From Niastella vici (lineage in GTDB: Bacteria; Bacteroidota; Bacteroidia; Chitinophagales; Chitinophagaceae), in contig NZ_LVYD01000124.1 in the NCBI RefSeq assembly GCF_002077945.1, forward strand, positions 614,740 to 678,739: a stretch of 64,000 nucleotides of DNA, written 5' to 3'. Under the pieces are notes generated by a model. The model did no database searches. It was not told the DNA's origin and saw only the letters and a list, made by a program, of their open reading frames with translations. Shown piece by piece: positions 51,406-60,781 of the stretch. The stretch's first letter is position 1; the number at the start of each line of letters is the position of its first letter. Made by a program: the position numbers and the translations under genes.

Positions 51406-52965
51406 TCACCATCCCGGGTTTTGTTTCAGGTTCGGGTTTACATCGATATCATACTGCGGAACAGGCAGCAGGGCATATTTGGTTTGGTAATTGGTAAAGC
51501 CTGCGTCCCTGGCAGCCAGTGTCGTACTGAGGTCACCCCATCTTACCAGGTCTTCCCAGCGATGCCCTTCGCCGCACAATTCAGTCACCCGCTCATGTTT
51601 CAATTGTGCCAGGAACTGTGCCTGTGAAAGCCCGGGCTTTACACTGGCGAGCGCGGGTAAACCTGCTCTTGCGCGTACTTTGTCAACATACTGATAAGCC
51701 TGCGTGGTTTGTCCCTGTGCATTCAATGCTTCAGCATATTGCAGCAGGATATCTGCATATCGCAGGTAACGGTAATTATTGCCCGAATGAAAGTACTCAT
51801 AGTTGATGACCCCATCATCTAAAAATTTACGGAAGTAAACGGTATGCGTGGTGGCCACGGCAATGGGATCGCCGCTTACATTGCTATAGTTACGGGAAGC
51901 AAAGCTTTGTCCGTAGATCATGCTGAAATTGGGGCCCCTTACATCGGTTGAATCATACAGGAAAGTGGCATCTACACGTGGGTCCCTGCCACCGCTGGTC
52001 GTGTTCTCGGCCAGGAATTCCCATACACACCAACGGCGGGCCTGCCCGTCGGTAAACCCGATGGGCCGCGGCGCGAAAAATGGTGGTATGGAAGTGCCAT
52101 AGTTCAGATTGTCTGAATTGCCCTGCGTATCATCATCATGGTTATCTGTGGGGTTCACGGCGTTTTGTATTTCAAACACCGATTCGGTGTTGTTTTCCGA
52201 TGCTTCGAGGAAATTGGAGCGATAGTTTGATACAAGGCTGTAGATATTTTTTCCGTTGCCATTGATCAACCAGTCGAATGCCTGTTGTGCCTGCGCATAG
52301 TCGTGCATTTGCATGTAACATTTGCCCAGCATTCCGTATGCTGCCCCTTTTGTGGCGCGTCCTGCGTTGCTGCCATTGTATGTTTCCGGCAATACAGCGG
52401 CGGCATCGGCGAAATCTTTTTCAGCCTGCGCATACACATCGGCCTGTTGGGTTGTTGAGGGATAATCGGTAGGGGCCGACGTTTTTAACAGTACCGGCAC
52501 ATTCCCCCACAAAGTGGCGAGATAGTAATAAAAGAATCCCCGCAGGAATTTTGCTTCGCCCAGGTATTGCGCTTTCAATGTGTTGTCCATTGTAATTTTC
52601 GGCACATTGTCAAGCACCTGGTTGGCCCGGTTAATTCCCATATACAGATCATACCACACGGTGGTGGTTTCCCAGAGATTATAATTGGTTACATTGAACA
52701 CATCAAAATTGTTTATCAAAATTGAGTTGGGACTGGTACTGAATCCTTCATCAGAGCGCACAATAGTGATAAAAAACTGGTTGCGGCAAAAGCCTACGCG
52801 GTGAAACGTACTGTAGATGGCATTGATGCCGGTTTGTGCATCGGCACCTGTTTTCCAGAAATTACCGATCGTTGGCGTATTGGGATTATCAATATCCAGG
52901 TCTTTTTTACAAGCGCTGAAAAAGACAGGCAGCGTTATTATGGTGAATAAGAAATATTTTTTCAT
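51406..52965 (-). CDS. SusD/RagB outer-membrane lipoprotein (third locus)
   Basis: The 519-residue precursor has a lipoprotein signal (MKKYFLFTIITLPVFFSACK). Typical RagB/SusD parts are IDNPNTPTIGNFWKTGADAQ, YLGEAKFLRGFFYYYLATLW, GRATKGAAYGMLGKCYMQMH, YADILLQYAEALNAQGQTTQ, LKHERVTELCGEGHRWEDLV and the end LPVPQYDIDVNPNLKQNPGW. It acts as the glycan-binding lid of the neighbouring SusC. It lies 24 nt behind the SusC gene and 39 nt ahead of the GH43 start codon. Confidence 0.92.
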   Translation of the reverse strand: MKKYFLFTIITLPVFFSACKKDLDIDNPNTPTIGNFWKTGADAQTGINAIYSTFHRVGFCRNQFFITIVRSDEGFSTSPNSILINNFDVFNVTNYNLWETTTVWYDLYMGINRANQVLDNVPKITMDNTLKAQYLGEAKFLRGFFYYYLATLWGNVPVLLKTSAPTDYPSTTQQADVYAQAEKDFADAAAVLPETYNGSNAGRATKGAAYGMLGKCYMQMHDYAQAQQAFDWLINGNGKNIYSLVSNYRSNFLEASENNTESVFEIQNAVNPTDNHDDDTQGNSDNLNYGTSIPPFFAPRPIGFTDGQARRWCVWEFLAENTTSGGRDPRVDATFLYDSTDVRGPNFSMIYGQSFASRNYSNVSGDPIAVATTHTVYFRKFLDDGVINYEYFHSGNNYRYLRYADILLQYAEALNAQGQTTQAYQYVDKVRARAGLPALASVKPGLSQAQFLAQLKHERVTELCGEGHRWEDLVRWGDLSTTLAARDAGFTNYQTKYALLPVPQYDIDVNPNLKQNPGW

Positions 52966-52989
52966 TGCATAGTATTTTTATATGGCAGA

Positions 52990-55900
52990 TCACAAATCGA
53001 TATTAACTCCGGCTGAAAAGATGCGGCTGCTGGGCCAGAACCCCGAATCAAAGCCGCGCATCCCCAGGTTGGTATTGGAAATATCTGGGTCAAGCCCCTT
53101 GTATTTGGTAATAGTCAGCAGGTTTTGCGCACTGATGAAGAGCCGCGCCGAATTGAACTTTATTTTATTCGTAAATGCAACCGGCAATGAATAACCTACC
53201 TGCAGGTTCCTGAGGCGTACATAGGAGCCATTTTCGAGCCAGCGGTCTGTTTCCCCCATATTATTGACCGATACCGTAGGATCGCTGCCATTGTCTACAG
53301 CCAGCCGCGGATCGGTGCCGCCGGTATTGGTGGAAGACCAGGGGTTAATACCTTTTCTGAAATTGGTCAATTGATAATTATCCATGGCGCGCCGCACGTC
53401 ATCATAGATCTTGTTGCCGAATACGCCTATCAGTTGTATGTTCAGGGAAAAATTTTTGTAGCTGGCATTGAACTGTAAGCCGGTTTGCAGCGTGGGCCAG
53501 GGTGAGCCGGCAAATGACCTGTCCTGGTCATTGATGCGCCCGTCGCCATTTGCATCAACGTACCTGATATCGCCAGGTTTGGCATTCGGCTGAATGATAG
53601 TTCCCGCTTTGTTGGTATACCCATTAATTTCTGCCTGGCTTTGAAAGATACCGTCGGTTTTGATCACATACCACGATGCCATGGAATGGCCTACCTGTGA
53701 GCGCACAAAATTAGCCGGCTCCAGGTAATCTATAGCATGACCGTTGGCATCTACACCCTGGTTACCCACCGACAATACTTTGTTATTGATGGTGGTGAGG
53801 TTGCCGCTAACATCCCATTTCAGGGCATGGTGATAGTTTTTATACCCCAAGGCCAGCTCAATACCGGTATTACGGATAGAACCTGTATTCACATAAGGGC
53901 TGCCGGCGCTGCCAAGGTATTGTGGCAATGGCACCAACACCAGCACATCCTTTGAAAGCGACCGGTACCAGTCGAAAGACAGGGTCACTGCATTTTCAAA
54001 CAACTGTGCATCGGCGCCCACATTGGTTTGCATGCGTGTTTCCCATCTTAGGTCGGGATTGGTGATCACCGCCTGGTAGGCGCCTACCGACGGCGTTTGG
54101 CCGGTTCCGTAGATGGCCCGCGGATCGCTGTTGAGATAACCAATGTACTGCCAGGCACTCAGTACATCGCTAAAGCCGAGCTTGCCGTAAGAGCCGCGCA
54201 ATTTGAGCTCGTTTATCCAGTTTATTGTAAAGAAGTCTTCTTTACTTATTCGCCAGCCTACTGCCGCAGAGGGAAAATAGCCTGTACGGTTATTAGGGCC
54301 AAACCTGGAGTCCTGGTCAATTCTGCCGGTGAGGGTCAGCAGGTATTTGTCGGCGTAGGCGTAATTGACGCGTCCCAGCCAGCCATGGTTTCTCCATTTA
54401 TTGTTAAGGCCGCCGCTGGCAGCCGGGGCGCCCAATGCCGAGCTAATGGTACTGAACAATTGGCCGTTTATATTTTGCAGCAAATTTTTGGAAGCATTCG
54501 TATAATCGCGTCCCTGGTCGGCCCTTGAAAAACCCACTACTCCATTAAGAGCATGAAGACCGAAAGTTTTATTGAAGTTTAGCGTATGCTCCATCAGGAA
54601 ATTGACATACCTCGAGCGGCCTTCGCTTACAAAAGTCTGGGGCGGCTGGTTGGTGTATCGCCACACACCTGTATCGCGCACTTCCTTACTGTAGTCAAAA
54701 CTGGTTTCAATACCCACATTGAATTTATAGTCGAGCCAGGATGCCAGCTTTACACCCAGGTATGCATTGCCTACAATTTTTGCGTAACTGTAATTCACTT
54801 TATCAAGCGCCACATTGGCCAGGTAGTTGTTTGCATAAGTAGGGTTATTGGAGGAGCCCAGTCCCCACCCGTCGGGGTTGGCAGGATACAGGTTAGCGTC
54901 TTTGTACAGGTCATTCTGCACCATAATGGTAGGCAGCATCTGCGCCGAATTGTAGAATGCATTTACGCCACCGCCCGGGTAATTACCATTGCTAAGGCTT
55001 AACAGCATATTTTCTCCCACGGTAACGATGCCTTTTTTTACTTCGGTATTGATGCGCATGCTTCCCCTGTTAAAGCCGTTACCAACCACTGTTCCTTCGT
55101 TGGAGTAATATCCGCCCGACAAATAATAATTGCCACCCGGCGAACCTCCTGAAATAGCAGCATTATAATCCTGGTAGGCTGCATGCTGGTAGGTTGCTTT
55201 TTGCCAGTCGGTGTTGATGGTATTGTTGGCCAGTTGCGCGGCTACATCCGAAGGCAGGGCCACCCCGGAATTGGCGTATTGCTGCTTTACTGTTTGCAGG
55301 TATTCCGGCGCACTCATCATGTGCCAGGTTTTAGGCAAAGACTGCATGCCATATTTGGCTGCAGCGGTGACTTTAGGTTCGCCGCTTTTTCCTTTTTTGG
55401 TGGTGATCAAGATCACCCCGTTGCCTGCACGCGATCCATAAATAGCAGAAGCCGAAGCATCTTTCAGCACCTGCACAGAAGCTATATCATCGGGATTGAT
55501 AGTTACATTGGCATCTGCGATCATGCCATCAATAACATACAGCGGATTGGCGTTCCCAAAACTTCCCACCCCTCTTATTTCAATGGCAGCTCCCTGTCCC
55601 GGGGCGCCACCATTTCTTACTGTAACGCCGGGCACCAGTCCCTGCATGGCCTCAGCCACAGAACCGGTAGAGATCTTTGAGGCATCTTCCATTTTTACAA
55701 TACCGGTAGCCCCTGTAAGGTCCTTCTTGCGTACGGTTTGGTAACCTATTACCACCACATCGGCCAGGTTGGTTGACTCAGGTGCCAGTGAAAGATCGAT
55801 AAGGGTGCGGTTGCCCACCCCTACGCTTTGAGTAAGAAAGCCTACATGACTGAATAGCAGCGTTGCATTGGGATGAACACCAAGCAGGTAATTGCCAGCT

Positions 55901-56118
55901 GCATCGGTTATGGTTGATGCGGAGGTCCCTTTCTCCTGTACTGTTACGCCGGCCAGCGGAAGACCTGTATCATCCGTGATCTTTCCTTTGATCGAAAGCG
56001 ACTGGGAAAAAGCGATGGATGGAAGAAGGAACAAGAGTAATATGGCAGTTGCAGTTAGCTTATGTTCATGCAGCAACATAAGCATCCCGTTCACCTTTTG
56101 TGAAGGAGAATATTTCAT
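52990..56118 (-). CDS. SusC/RagA TonB-linked outer-membrane transporter (third locus)
   Basis: The 1042-residue precursor has a long N-terminal region (MKYSPSQKVNGMLMLLHEHK) before the hydrophobic signal (ATAILLLFLLPSIAFSQ). Then come the carboxypeptidase-like domain (SIKGKITDDTGLPLAGVTVQ), VVVIGYQTVRKKDLTGATGI, the plug (IEIRGVGSFGNANPLYVIDG, VQVLKDASASAIYGSRAGNG) and a barrel ending FSAGVNIDL. It is the first gene of SusC-SusD-GH43-GH5-like. The divergent sensor kinase starts 136 bp away and is the likely regulator. Confidence 0.92.
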   Translation of the reverse strand: MKYSPSQKVNGMLMLLHEHKLTATAILLLFLLPSIAFSQSLSIKGKITDDTGLPLAGVTVQEKGTSASTITDAAGNYLLGVHPNATLLFSHVGFLTQSVGVGNRTLIDLSLAPESTNLADVVVIGYQTVRKKDLTGATGIVKMEDASKISTGSVAEAMQGLVPGVTVRNGGAPGQGAAIEIRGVGSFGNANPLYVIDGMIADANVTINPDDIASVQVLKDASASAIYGSRAGNGVILITTKKGKSGEPKVTAAAKYGMQSLPKTWHMMSAPEYLQTVKQQYANSGVALPSDVAAQLANNTINTDWQKATYQHAAYQDYNAAISGGSPGGNYYLSGGYYSNEGTVVGNGFNRGSMRINTEVKKGIVTVGENMLLSLSNGNYPGGGVNAFYNSAQMLPTIMVQNDLYKDANLYPANPDGWGLGSSNNPTYANNYLANVALDKVNYSYAKIVGNAYLGVKLASWLDYKFNVGIETSFDYSKEVRDTGVWRYTNQPPQTFVSEGRSRYVNFLMEHTLNFNKTFGLHALNGVVGFSRADQGRDYTNASKNLLQNINGQLFSTISSALGAPAASGGLNNKWRNHGWLGRVNYAYADKYLLTLTGRIDQDSRFGPNNRTGYFPSAAVGWRISKEDFFTINWINELKLRGSYGKLGFSDVLSAWQYIGYLNSDPRAIYGTGQTPSVGAYQAVITNPDLRWETRMQTNVGADAQLFENAVTLSFDWYRSLSKDVLVLVPLPQYLGSAGSPYVNTGSIRNTGIELALGYKNYHHALKWDVSGNLTTINNKVLSVGNQGVDANGHAIDYLEPANFVRSQVGHSMASWYVIKTDGIFQSQAEINGYTNKAGTIIQPNAKPGDIRYVDANGDGRINDQDRSFAGSPWPTLQTGLQFNASYKNFSLNIQLIGVFGNKIYDDVRRAMDNYQLTNFRKGINPWSSTNTGGTDPRLAVDNGSDPTVSVNNMGETDRWLENGSYVRLRNLQVGYSLPVAFTNKIKFNSARLFISAQNLLTITKYKGLDPDISNTNLGMRGFDSGFWPSSRIFSAGVNIDL

Positions 56119-56254
56119 AAAGCATTAGTTTAAATTAGCAATCGGTAGCGATAACAAAATTAGGTTTGCTATTTTCAGAGCCGTTTTATTTCAGTTCATT
56201 TATTCATCAATTTGTCTCATTTTTATACCACATATTCTAATTTTATAAACCAGA

Positions 56255-59200
56255 TTGCCCCGTTTGAAAAGAAGCATAGCGATATCGATGTTTGCCTTGT
56301 TTGTTTGGTTAAGCGCTTTTTGCCAGCCATTCGACTTCAGGAGTTACCAGGTGGAGAAAGGTCTTTCCAACAACACGGTCACCTGTTCGTTGCAGGATAA
56401 GCGGGGCTTTATGTGGTTTGGCACTAAAGACGGCCTGAACCGTTTTGATGGCCGTGGTTTTAAAGTATTCAGGCAAATAAATGGCGACAGCAATTCACTG
56501 GGCAATAACTCCATCACAAAATTATTACAGGATAAACAGGGCGTATTGTGGGTAGGTACTGAAAGAGGGTTGTACAGGTATAATGAAGAAAAGGAAAATT
56601 TTTCCCTGATGAACAACAGCCTGCCCTCCTACATCCAGGGAATTGGGAACGATGGGTATGGCAATCTCTGGTTTATTTCTAAATTCAGGCTATTCAGGTA
56701 TACAACTGTCAATGGAAAGATCACAGAATATCCTTTCAAGAATAGCGATGATTACTATACAGCTGTTTGCGGTGATACATCGGGGCATATATGGGTGGCC
56801 AGTGGCCGCGGACAGTTGGGATTGTTTAATGAAGCCAATGGCCAGTTTACATTTTACCCGCTCTTCGGGCATTCCAGGCCGCCCGTGTCGACCTACGTGG
56901 AAAAAATATTCGACAGCGGTGAAGGGTTTTTGCTTATAGGCACTTCCAACCAGGGTGTAAAACAATTTGATCTGGCGGCCCGTACTTATTCAGATATTCT
57001 TACTTATAACGAAGATGGCACCGAAATTTTTGTGCGCGATTTTATAAAAAGGTCCCGCTATGAATATTGGATTGGCACCGAAAGCGGCATCTACATTTAC
57101 GATACGCGCACCAACAGCGCCATCAATCTGAAAAAAAATTATAACAACCCTTATGCGTTAACTGATAATGCCATTTACTCGCTGAGTCGCGACCGCGAAG
57201 GCGGATTATGGATCGGCACTTATTTTGGCGGCGTAAATTATTATTCGAATCAGCATCTTATGTTCGAAAAATTTTTCCCCCAGCTGGGGCAAAATTCAAT
57301 CAGTGGCAATGCAGTGCGGGAGATTGTACAGGACAGCACCGGCAATCTCTGGATTGGAACCGAGGATGCCGGCTTGAACAAATTCAATCCACATACTGGC
57401 CGGTTTCAAAACTACCAACCAGGCAGGTCGCCTTACAGCATTGCACATACTAATATCCACGGACTGCTGATCGATGGAAATGTTTTATGGATCGGTACTT
57501 TTGAACATGGGCTCGACAAAATGGATCTCCATACCGGGAAAGTTATCCGGCATTATGTTGCCGGCGCCGATGCCAACAGCCTGAAGAGTAATTTTATCTA
57601 TTCCTTATATAAAACAAAAGCCGGGCACATCTTCCTGGCCACTTCAAATGGCTTTTACCGTTATAACCGGGATGCAGACAATTTTCAGCTGCTATCATTT
57701 TTGCCCTTCAACACCTTTTATTCTGCTGTACTGGAAGATGACCAGGGCACCTTGTGGATAGCTACATTCAATGCCGGGTTGTTCTACTACAACCCCGCAA
57801 AAAATATGTACGGCCATTACCGCCTGCTCAGCAATGGTGAAGATGTATTGGCTAAAACGCGCATCACCCGTTTGTACGAAGACCGGCAACAGAATACCTG
57901 GATCTCTACAGAAAATGGTTTGTACTGTTTTAACCTGGGGCGCACCTTCCTGAAATTTTATTCAGATAAGAACGGGTTGCCCAGTAATTTAATTTACAAC
58001 ACCCTGGAAGATAAACAGGGCAACCTTTTTATTACCACTTCAAAAGGGCTGGCCAGGTACGATGTCAGCCATGGCACCATTACTGTTTTTACCCAGGCCA
58101 ACGGGCTGCTTACCGACCAGTTCAATTATAATTCCGGATTCATTGACCCAGCCGGCAAAATGTATTTTGGCAGTGTGAAAGGAATGATCGCTTTCAGGCC
58201 GGAAGGCTTTCAGCCGAACAATTTTGTTCCTCCCGTTTACTTCACCGGCTTTCAGATATTTAATAAGGAAGCGGCCATCAATGACCAGGGCTCGCCGCTG
58301 AATAAAAGCATTGTGCTTACTCAAAAAATAACGTTGCCGTATAACCAGGCTACTTTCAGCATTGAGTTTTCGGCATTAAGCTTCAGCTCTCCGGGCAATG
58401 TGCAATATGCTTATCAAATGCGTGGGATAAGCAATGCCTGGAACTATATTGGCGCCAACAACCGCATCTATTTCACCAACCTGCCACCCAACAGGTATCA
58501 ATTGTCGGTAAAGTCGGGCAGCAGTAATAGCAGGTGGAGCAACAATATGGTCAGTATTTATATTGAAATAATGCCCCCGTGGTGGAAAAGCACTTTGGCC
58601 TACCTGTTGTATAGCGCGCTGTTGCTGATAGCGGCTTTTTTGGTTTTCCGGTTCTATCACAACAGGCAATTGGCAAAACAGCAACGGGAAATGGAATTAT
58701 TTGAAATAAAAAAAGACAAAGAGTTTTACCAGTCCAAAATGGACTTCTTTACAAAAATTGCCCATGAGATCCGTACACCGCTGACCCTGATCAGGGCCCC
58801 CATGGAAAAAATGCTAAAGCAGGTAGATGCCCTGCCCCAATTTGAAAAATACCTGCTGGCAATGAACAGGAATACGGAGCGGCTGCTCACACTGACGAAC
58901 CAGCTGCTTGACTTCCGGAAAATTGAATCGGATCATTTCCTGGTGAATATCACCAGCTTCAACGTAACCGAACTGCTCAGGAATTCCTGCGCCAATTTTC
59001 AATCGGCAGCCGAACAAAAAAACCTGCACATGCAGTTTATTGCCGCAGGCCCTGTTTTTGTGCAGGCCGATGAAGAGAGTACCCTTAAGATCATCAGCAA
59101 CCTGCTCGACAATGCGGTGAAATATGGCCAATCGAGGATCATTGCTGAAATACAGCCAGTACAACTTACTGACAAATGGGTAACCATTGCTATCAGCAAC

Positions 59201-59395
59201 GATGGCAATCTTATTCCAGACGCATTGCATGATAAAGTATTTGAACCCTTTTTCAGGATGAAAGAAAACGAAAAAGCAACAGGCACAGGAATTGGGCTGT
59301 CGCTGGCCCGCTCCTTATCGCAATTGCAGAAAGGCGACCTCACCATTACTACCGCCCACGGACTAAATACATTTAATCTTACATTACCTGTTTAA
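56255..59395 (+). CDS. Hybrid-type sensor histidine kinase without receiver/HTH (HTCS N-terminal half)
   Basis: The 1046-residue protein starts at a TTG (56255 or 56264) before a signal (LKRSIAISMFALFVWLSAFC). The periplasmic sensor is two seven-bladed Reg_prop propellers (repeats such as GFMWFGTKDGLNRFDG, GVLWVGTERGLYRYN, GNLWIGTEDAGLNKFN, GTLWIATFNAGLFYYN) followed by a Y_Y_Y domain (QYAYQMRGISNAWNYIGANN). One membrane span (LAYLLYSALLLIAAFLVFRF) leads to a kinase core: H-box KIAHEIRTPLTLIRAPMEKM, N-box IISNLLDNAVKYGQ, G1 ISNDGNLI, F-box VFEPFFRMKEN, G2 GTGIGLSLARSLSQ. It ends right after the ATPase domain. In HTCS proteins a receiver and AraC domain would follow; here they are the next gene. 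It likely senses glycan fragments from the adjacent GH43/GH5 locus. Confidence 0.9.
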   Translation: MPRLKRSIAISMFALFVWLSAFCQPFDFRSYQVEKGLSNNTVTCSLQDKRGFMWFGTKDGLNRFDGRGFKVFRQINGDSNSLGNNSITKLLQDKQGVLWVGTERGLYRYNEEKENFSLMNNSLPSYIQGIGNDGYGNLWFISKFRLFRYTTVNGKITEYPFKNSDDYYTAVCGDTSGHIWVASGRGQLGLFNEANGQFTFYPLFGHSRPPVSTYVEKIFDSGEGFLLIGTSNQGVKQFDLAARTYSDILTYNEDGTEIFVRDFIKRSRYEYWIGTESGIYIYDTRTNSAINLKKNYNNPYALTDNAIYSLSRDREGGLWIGTYFGGVNYYSNQHLMFEKFFPQLGQNSISGNAVREIVQDSTGNLWIGTEDAGLNKFNPHTGRFQNYQPGRSPYSIAHTNIHGLLIDGNVLWIGTFEHGLDKMDLHTGKVIRHYVAGADANSLKSNFIYSLYKTKAGHIFLATSNGFYRYNRDADNFQLLSFLPFNTFYSAVLEDDQGTLWIATFNAGLFYYNPAKNMYGHYRLLSNGEDVLAKTRITRLYEDRQQNTWISTENGLYCFNLGRTFLKFYSDKNGLPSNLIYNTLEDKQGNLFITTSKGLARYDVSHGTITVFTQANGLLTDQFNYNSGFIDPAGKMYFGSVKGMIAFRPEGFQPNNFVPPVYFTGFQIFNKEAAINDQGSPLNKSIVLTQKITLPYNQATFSIEFSALSFSSPGNVQYAYQMRGISNAWNYIGANNRIYFTNLPPNRYQLSVKSGSSNSRWSNNMVSIYIEIMPPWWKSTLAYLLYSALLLIAAFLVFRFYHNRQLAKQQREMELFEIKKDKEFYQSKMDFFTKIAHEIRTPLTLIRAPMEKMLKQVDALPQFEKYLLAMNRNTERLLTLTNQLLDFRKIESDHFLVNITSFNVTELLRNSCANFQSAAEQKNLHMQFIAAGPVFVQADEESTLKIISNLLDNAVKYGQSRIIAEIQPVQLTDKWVTIAISNDGNLIPDALHDKVFEPFFRMKENEKATGTGIGLSLARSLSQLQKGDLTITTAHGLNTFNLTLPV

Positions 59396-59408
59396 TGAGC
59401 ATACCAGT

Positions 59409-60191
59409 ATGGAACAACAAAAAACACCGCTGCCAAAAACCACCATTCTTATTGTAGATGACAATGAAGAGATCCTCGACTTTTTGTCAGACGATCTGCA
59501 GGCAGCTTACCAGGTGCTTACTGCCCGGGATGGCGAAGAAGCCCTGCAGCAATTACATGAGCATATCGTTCACCTGGTGATCAGTGATGTAATGATGGAT
59601 AAGATGGATGGATTTGAATTATGTCAACGAATAAAGGCTGATTTTGAATTGAGCCATATTCCCATTATACTGCTAACGGCTAAAAATATTCTGCAATCAA
59701 AAATTGAAGGGCTTAAATCGGGGGCCGACGTATATATTGAAAAACCATTTTCGCCAGAGCACCTGAATGCACAGGTTGCCAGCCTGCTCGAAAACCGCAA
59801 CCGGCTTAAAGAATATTTCGCCAAATCACCACTTGTGCATATTAAAGGCGTTGCACACAACCGGATGGACGAAGAGTTTATGGAACAATTACACCAGGTT
59901 ATACAAAATAATATTACGGATCACGAACTGGATGTGGAACGGCTGGCCACCCTGATGAATATGAGCCGCCCTACCCTGTACCGGAAGATCAAAAGCATCA
60001 CCGATCTTTCGCCCAATGAGATGATCAATCTTACGCGGTTAAAAACGGCAGCGGAACTAATTAGCCAGGGGAATACTCATATGAATGATATTGCAGAAAG
60101 AGTAGGCTATAATTCATTGACCCAATTCGGCCGCAACTTCCAGAAGCAGTTTAATATGACACCTACTGAATATGCGAAACAGTGGAGTTAG
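59409..60191 (+). CDS. Response regulator with AraC-type HTH (HTCS C-terminal half)
   Basis: The 260-residue protein starts 13 nt after the kinase stop. A receiver domain (residues 13-125) has ILIVDDNEEILDFLSDDLQA (acidic pair), HLVISDVMMDKMDGFELCQR with the phospho-acceptor Asp, IPIILLTAKN (Thr) and DVYIEKPFSPEHL (Lys). A linker like the one in HTCS proteins (LLENRNRLKEYFAKSPLVHI) leads to an AraC HTH: LATLMNMSRPTLYRKIKSIT and DIAERVGYNSLTQFGRNFQK. It is expected to be phosphorylated by the adjacent kinase and to bind upstream of the third SusC gene. Confidence 0.92.
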   Translation: MEQQKTPLPKTTILIVDDNEEILDFLSDDLQAAYQVLTARDGEEALQQLHEHIVHLVISDVMMDKMDGFELCQRIKADFELSHIPIILLTAKNILQSKIEGLKSGADVYIEKPFSPEHLNAQVASLLENRNRLKEYFAKSPLVHIKGVAHNRMDEEFMEQLHQVIQNNITDHELDVERLATLMNMSRPTLYRKIKSITDLSPNEMINLTRLKTAAELISQGNTHMNDIAERVGYNSLTQFGRNFQKQFNMTPTEYAKQWS

Positions 60192-60353
60192 AGCGGGCGA
60201 ATTTTGTTCAGAAATGTCCTGGTAGGTGGAGATCTTCTGACCGTCTGACATTTTGCTTAAATTTTGTTCAACTTCATTTCCTGTAACTGATCACAAGAAC
60301 CAGTTATCGGAAGCCGGTCCTGCAGGTTGGCCGGAAAAAGTTTTTTTTGTTAA

Positions 60354-60369
60354 AACTACAACTGTAGTT
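60354..60369. promoter_or_regulatory. BlaI/CopY-type operator, AACTACA-AC-TGTAGTT
   Basis: A 7-bp perfect palindrome with a 2-nt centre contains TACAacTGTA, the core recognised by BlaI/MecI/CopY repressors. Its right arm overlaps the -33 element (60368-60370) of the blaI-like gene, so binding should block transcription. Autoregulation is inference from position. Confidence 0.65.
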
Positions 60370-60398
60370 GCTTGATTACAGAAATAGTTCTAGTTTAG
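60368..60398 (+). promoter_or_regulatory. Promoter TTG-N20-TAGTTTAG of the blaI-like gene
   Basis: TTG at 60368-60370 and TAGTTTAG at 60391-60398 (one mismatch to TAnnTTTG) are spaced by 20 nt, and the ATG follows after 4 nt (60403). The mRNA is expected to be leaderless or nearly so. Confidence 0.55.
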
Positions 60399-60402
60399 CG
60401 AT

Positions 60403-60771
60403 ATGAAAAAACGACTCAGCGAAAAAGAGGAAGCGCTGATGCAGGTCATCTGGCGGCTTGAAAAAGCCTTTGCAAAGGACGTGCGTGAAGCGCTGCCCAA
60501 TCCAAAACCACATATTAATACTGTAGCCACCACTATGCGCAGGCTGGCCGACAAAGGATTTCTTATTTATGAAGATTTCGGCACCACTTATCGTTATTCG
60601 GCTGCCATTTCCCAAAAAGAGTATACAAATAAGTTTGTGAAGCCGCTACTGACGCGTCTTTTCGGCAATTCCATGAAGAATGTGGTGGCATTCTTTGCCG
60701 AACAGGAAGAGGTTTCTGTAGAGGAGTTGAAGGAAATCGTTAAAATGATAGAGAAAAAAAATAGAAAATAA
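60403..60771 (+). CDS. BlaI/MecI/CopY family transcriptional repressor
   Basis: The 122-residue protein has the winged-helix layout of this family: LSEKEEALMQVIWRLEKAFA at the N-terminus, the recognition helix region INTVATTMRRLADKGFLIYE, the wing DFGTTYRYSAAISQKEYTNK, and a C-terminal dimerisation part (SMKNVVAFFAEQEEVSVEEL) ending IVKMIEKKNRK. Members are dimeric repressors, often inactivated by proteolysis triggered by a BlaR1/M56 partner. The M56 gene follows 10 nt downstream. An operator of the expected type lies on its own promoter. Confidence 0.92.
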   Translation: MKKRLSEKEEALMQVIWRLEKAFAKDVREALPNPKPHINTVATTMRRLADKGFLIYEDFGTTYRYSAAISQKEYTNKFVKPLLTRLFGNSMKNVVAFFAEQEEVSVEELKEIVKMIEKKNRK

Positions 60772-60781
60772 ATTCCGGTTT

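Noticed and set aside
59396..59408. Frameshift or nonsense mutation splitting an HTCS protein
   Set aside because: The kinase ends naturally after its G2 region, and the response regulator has a full receiver with its own ATG. No compensating frame joins them in the 13-nt gap.
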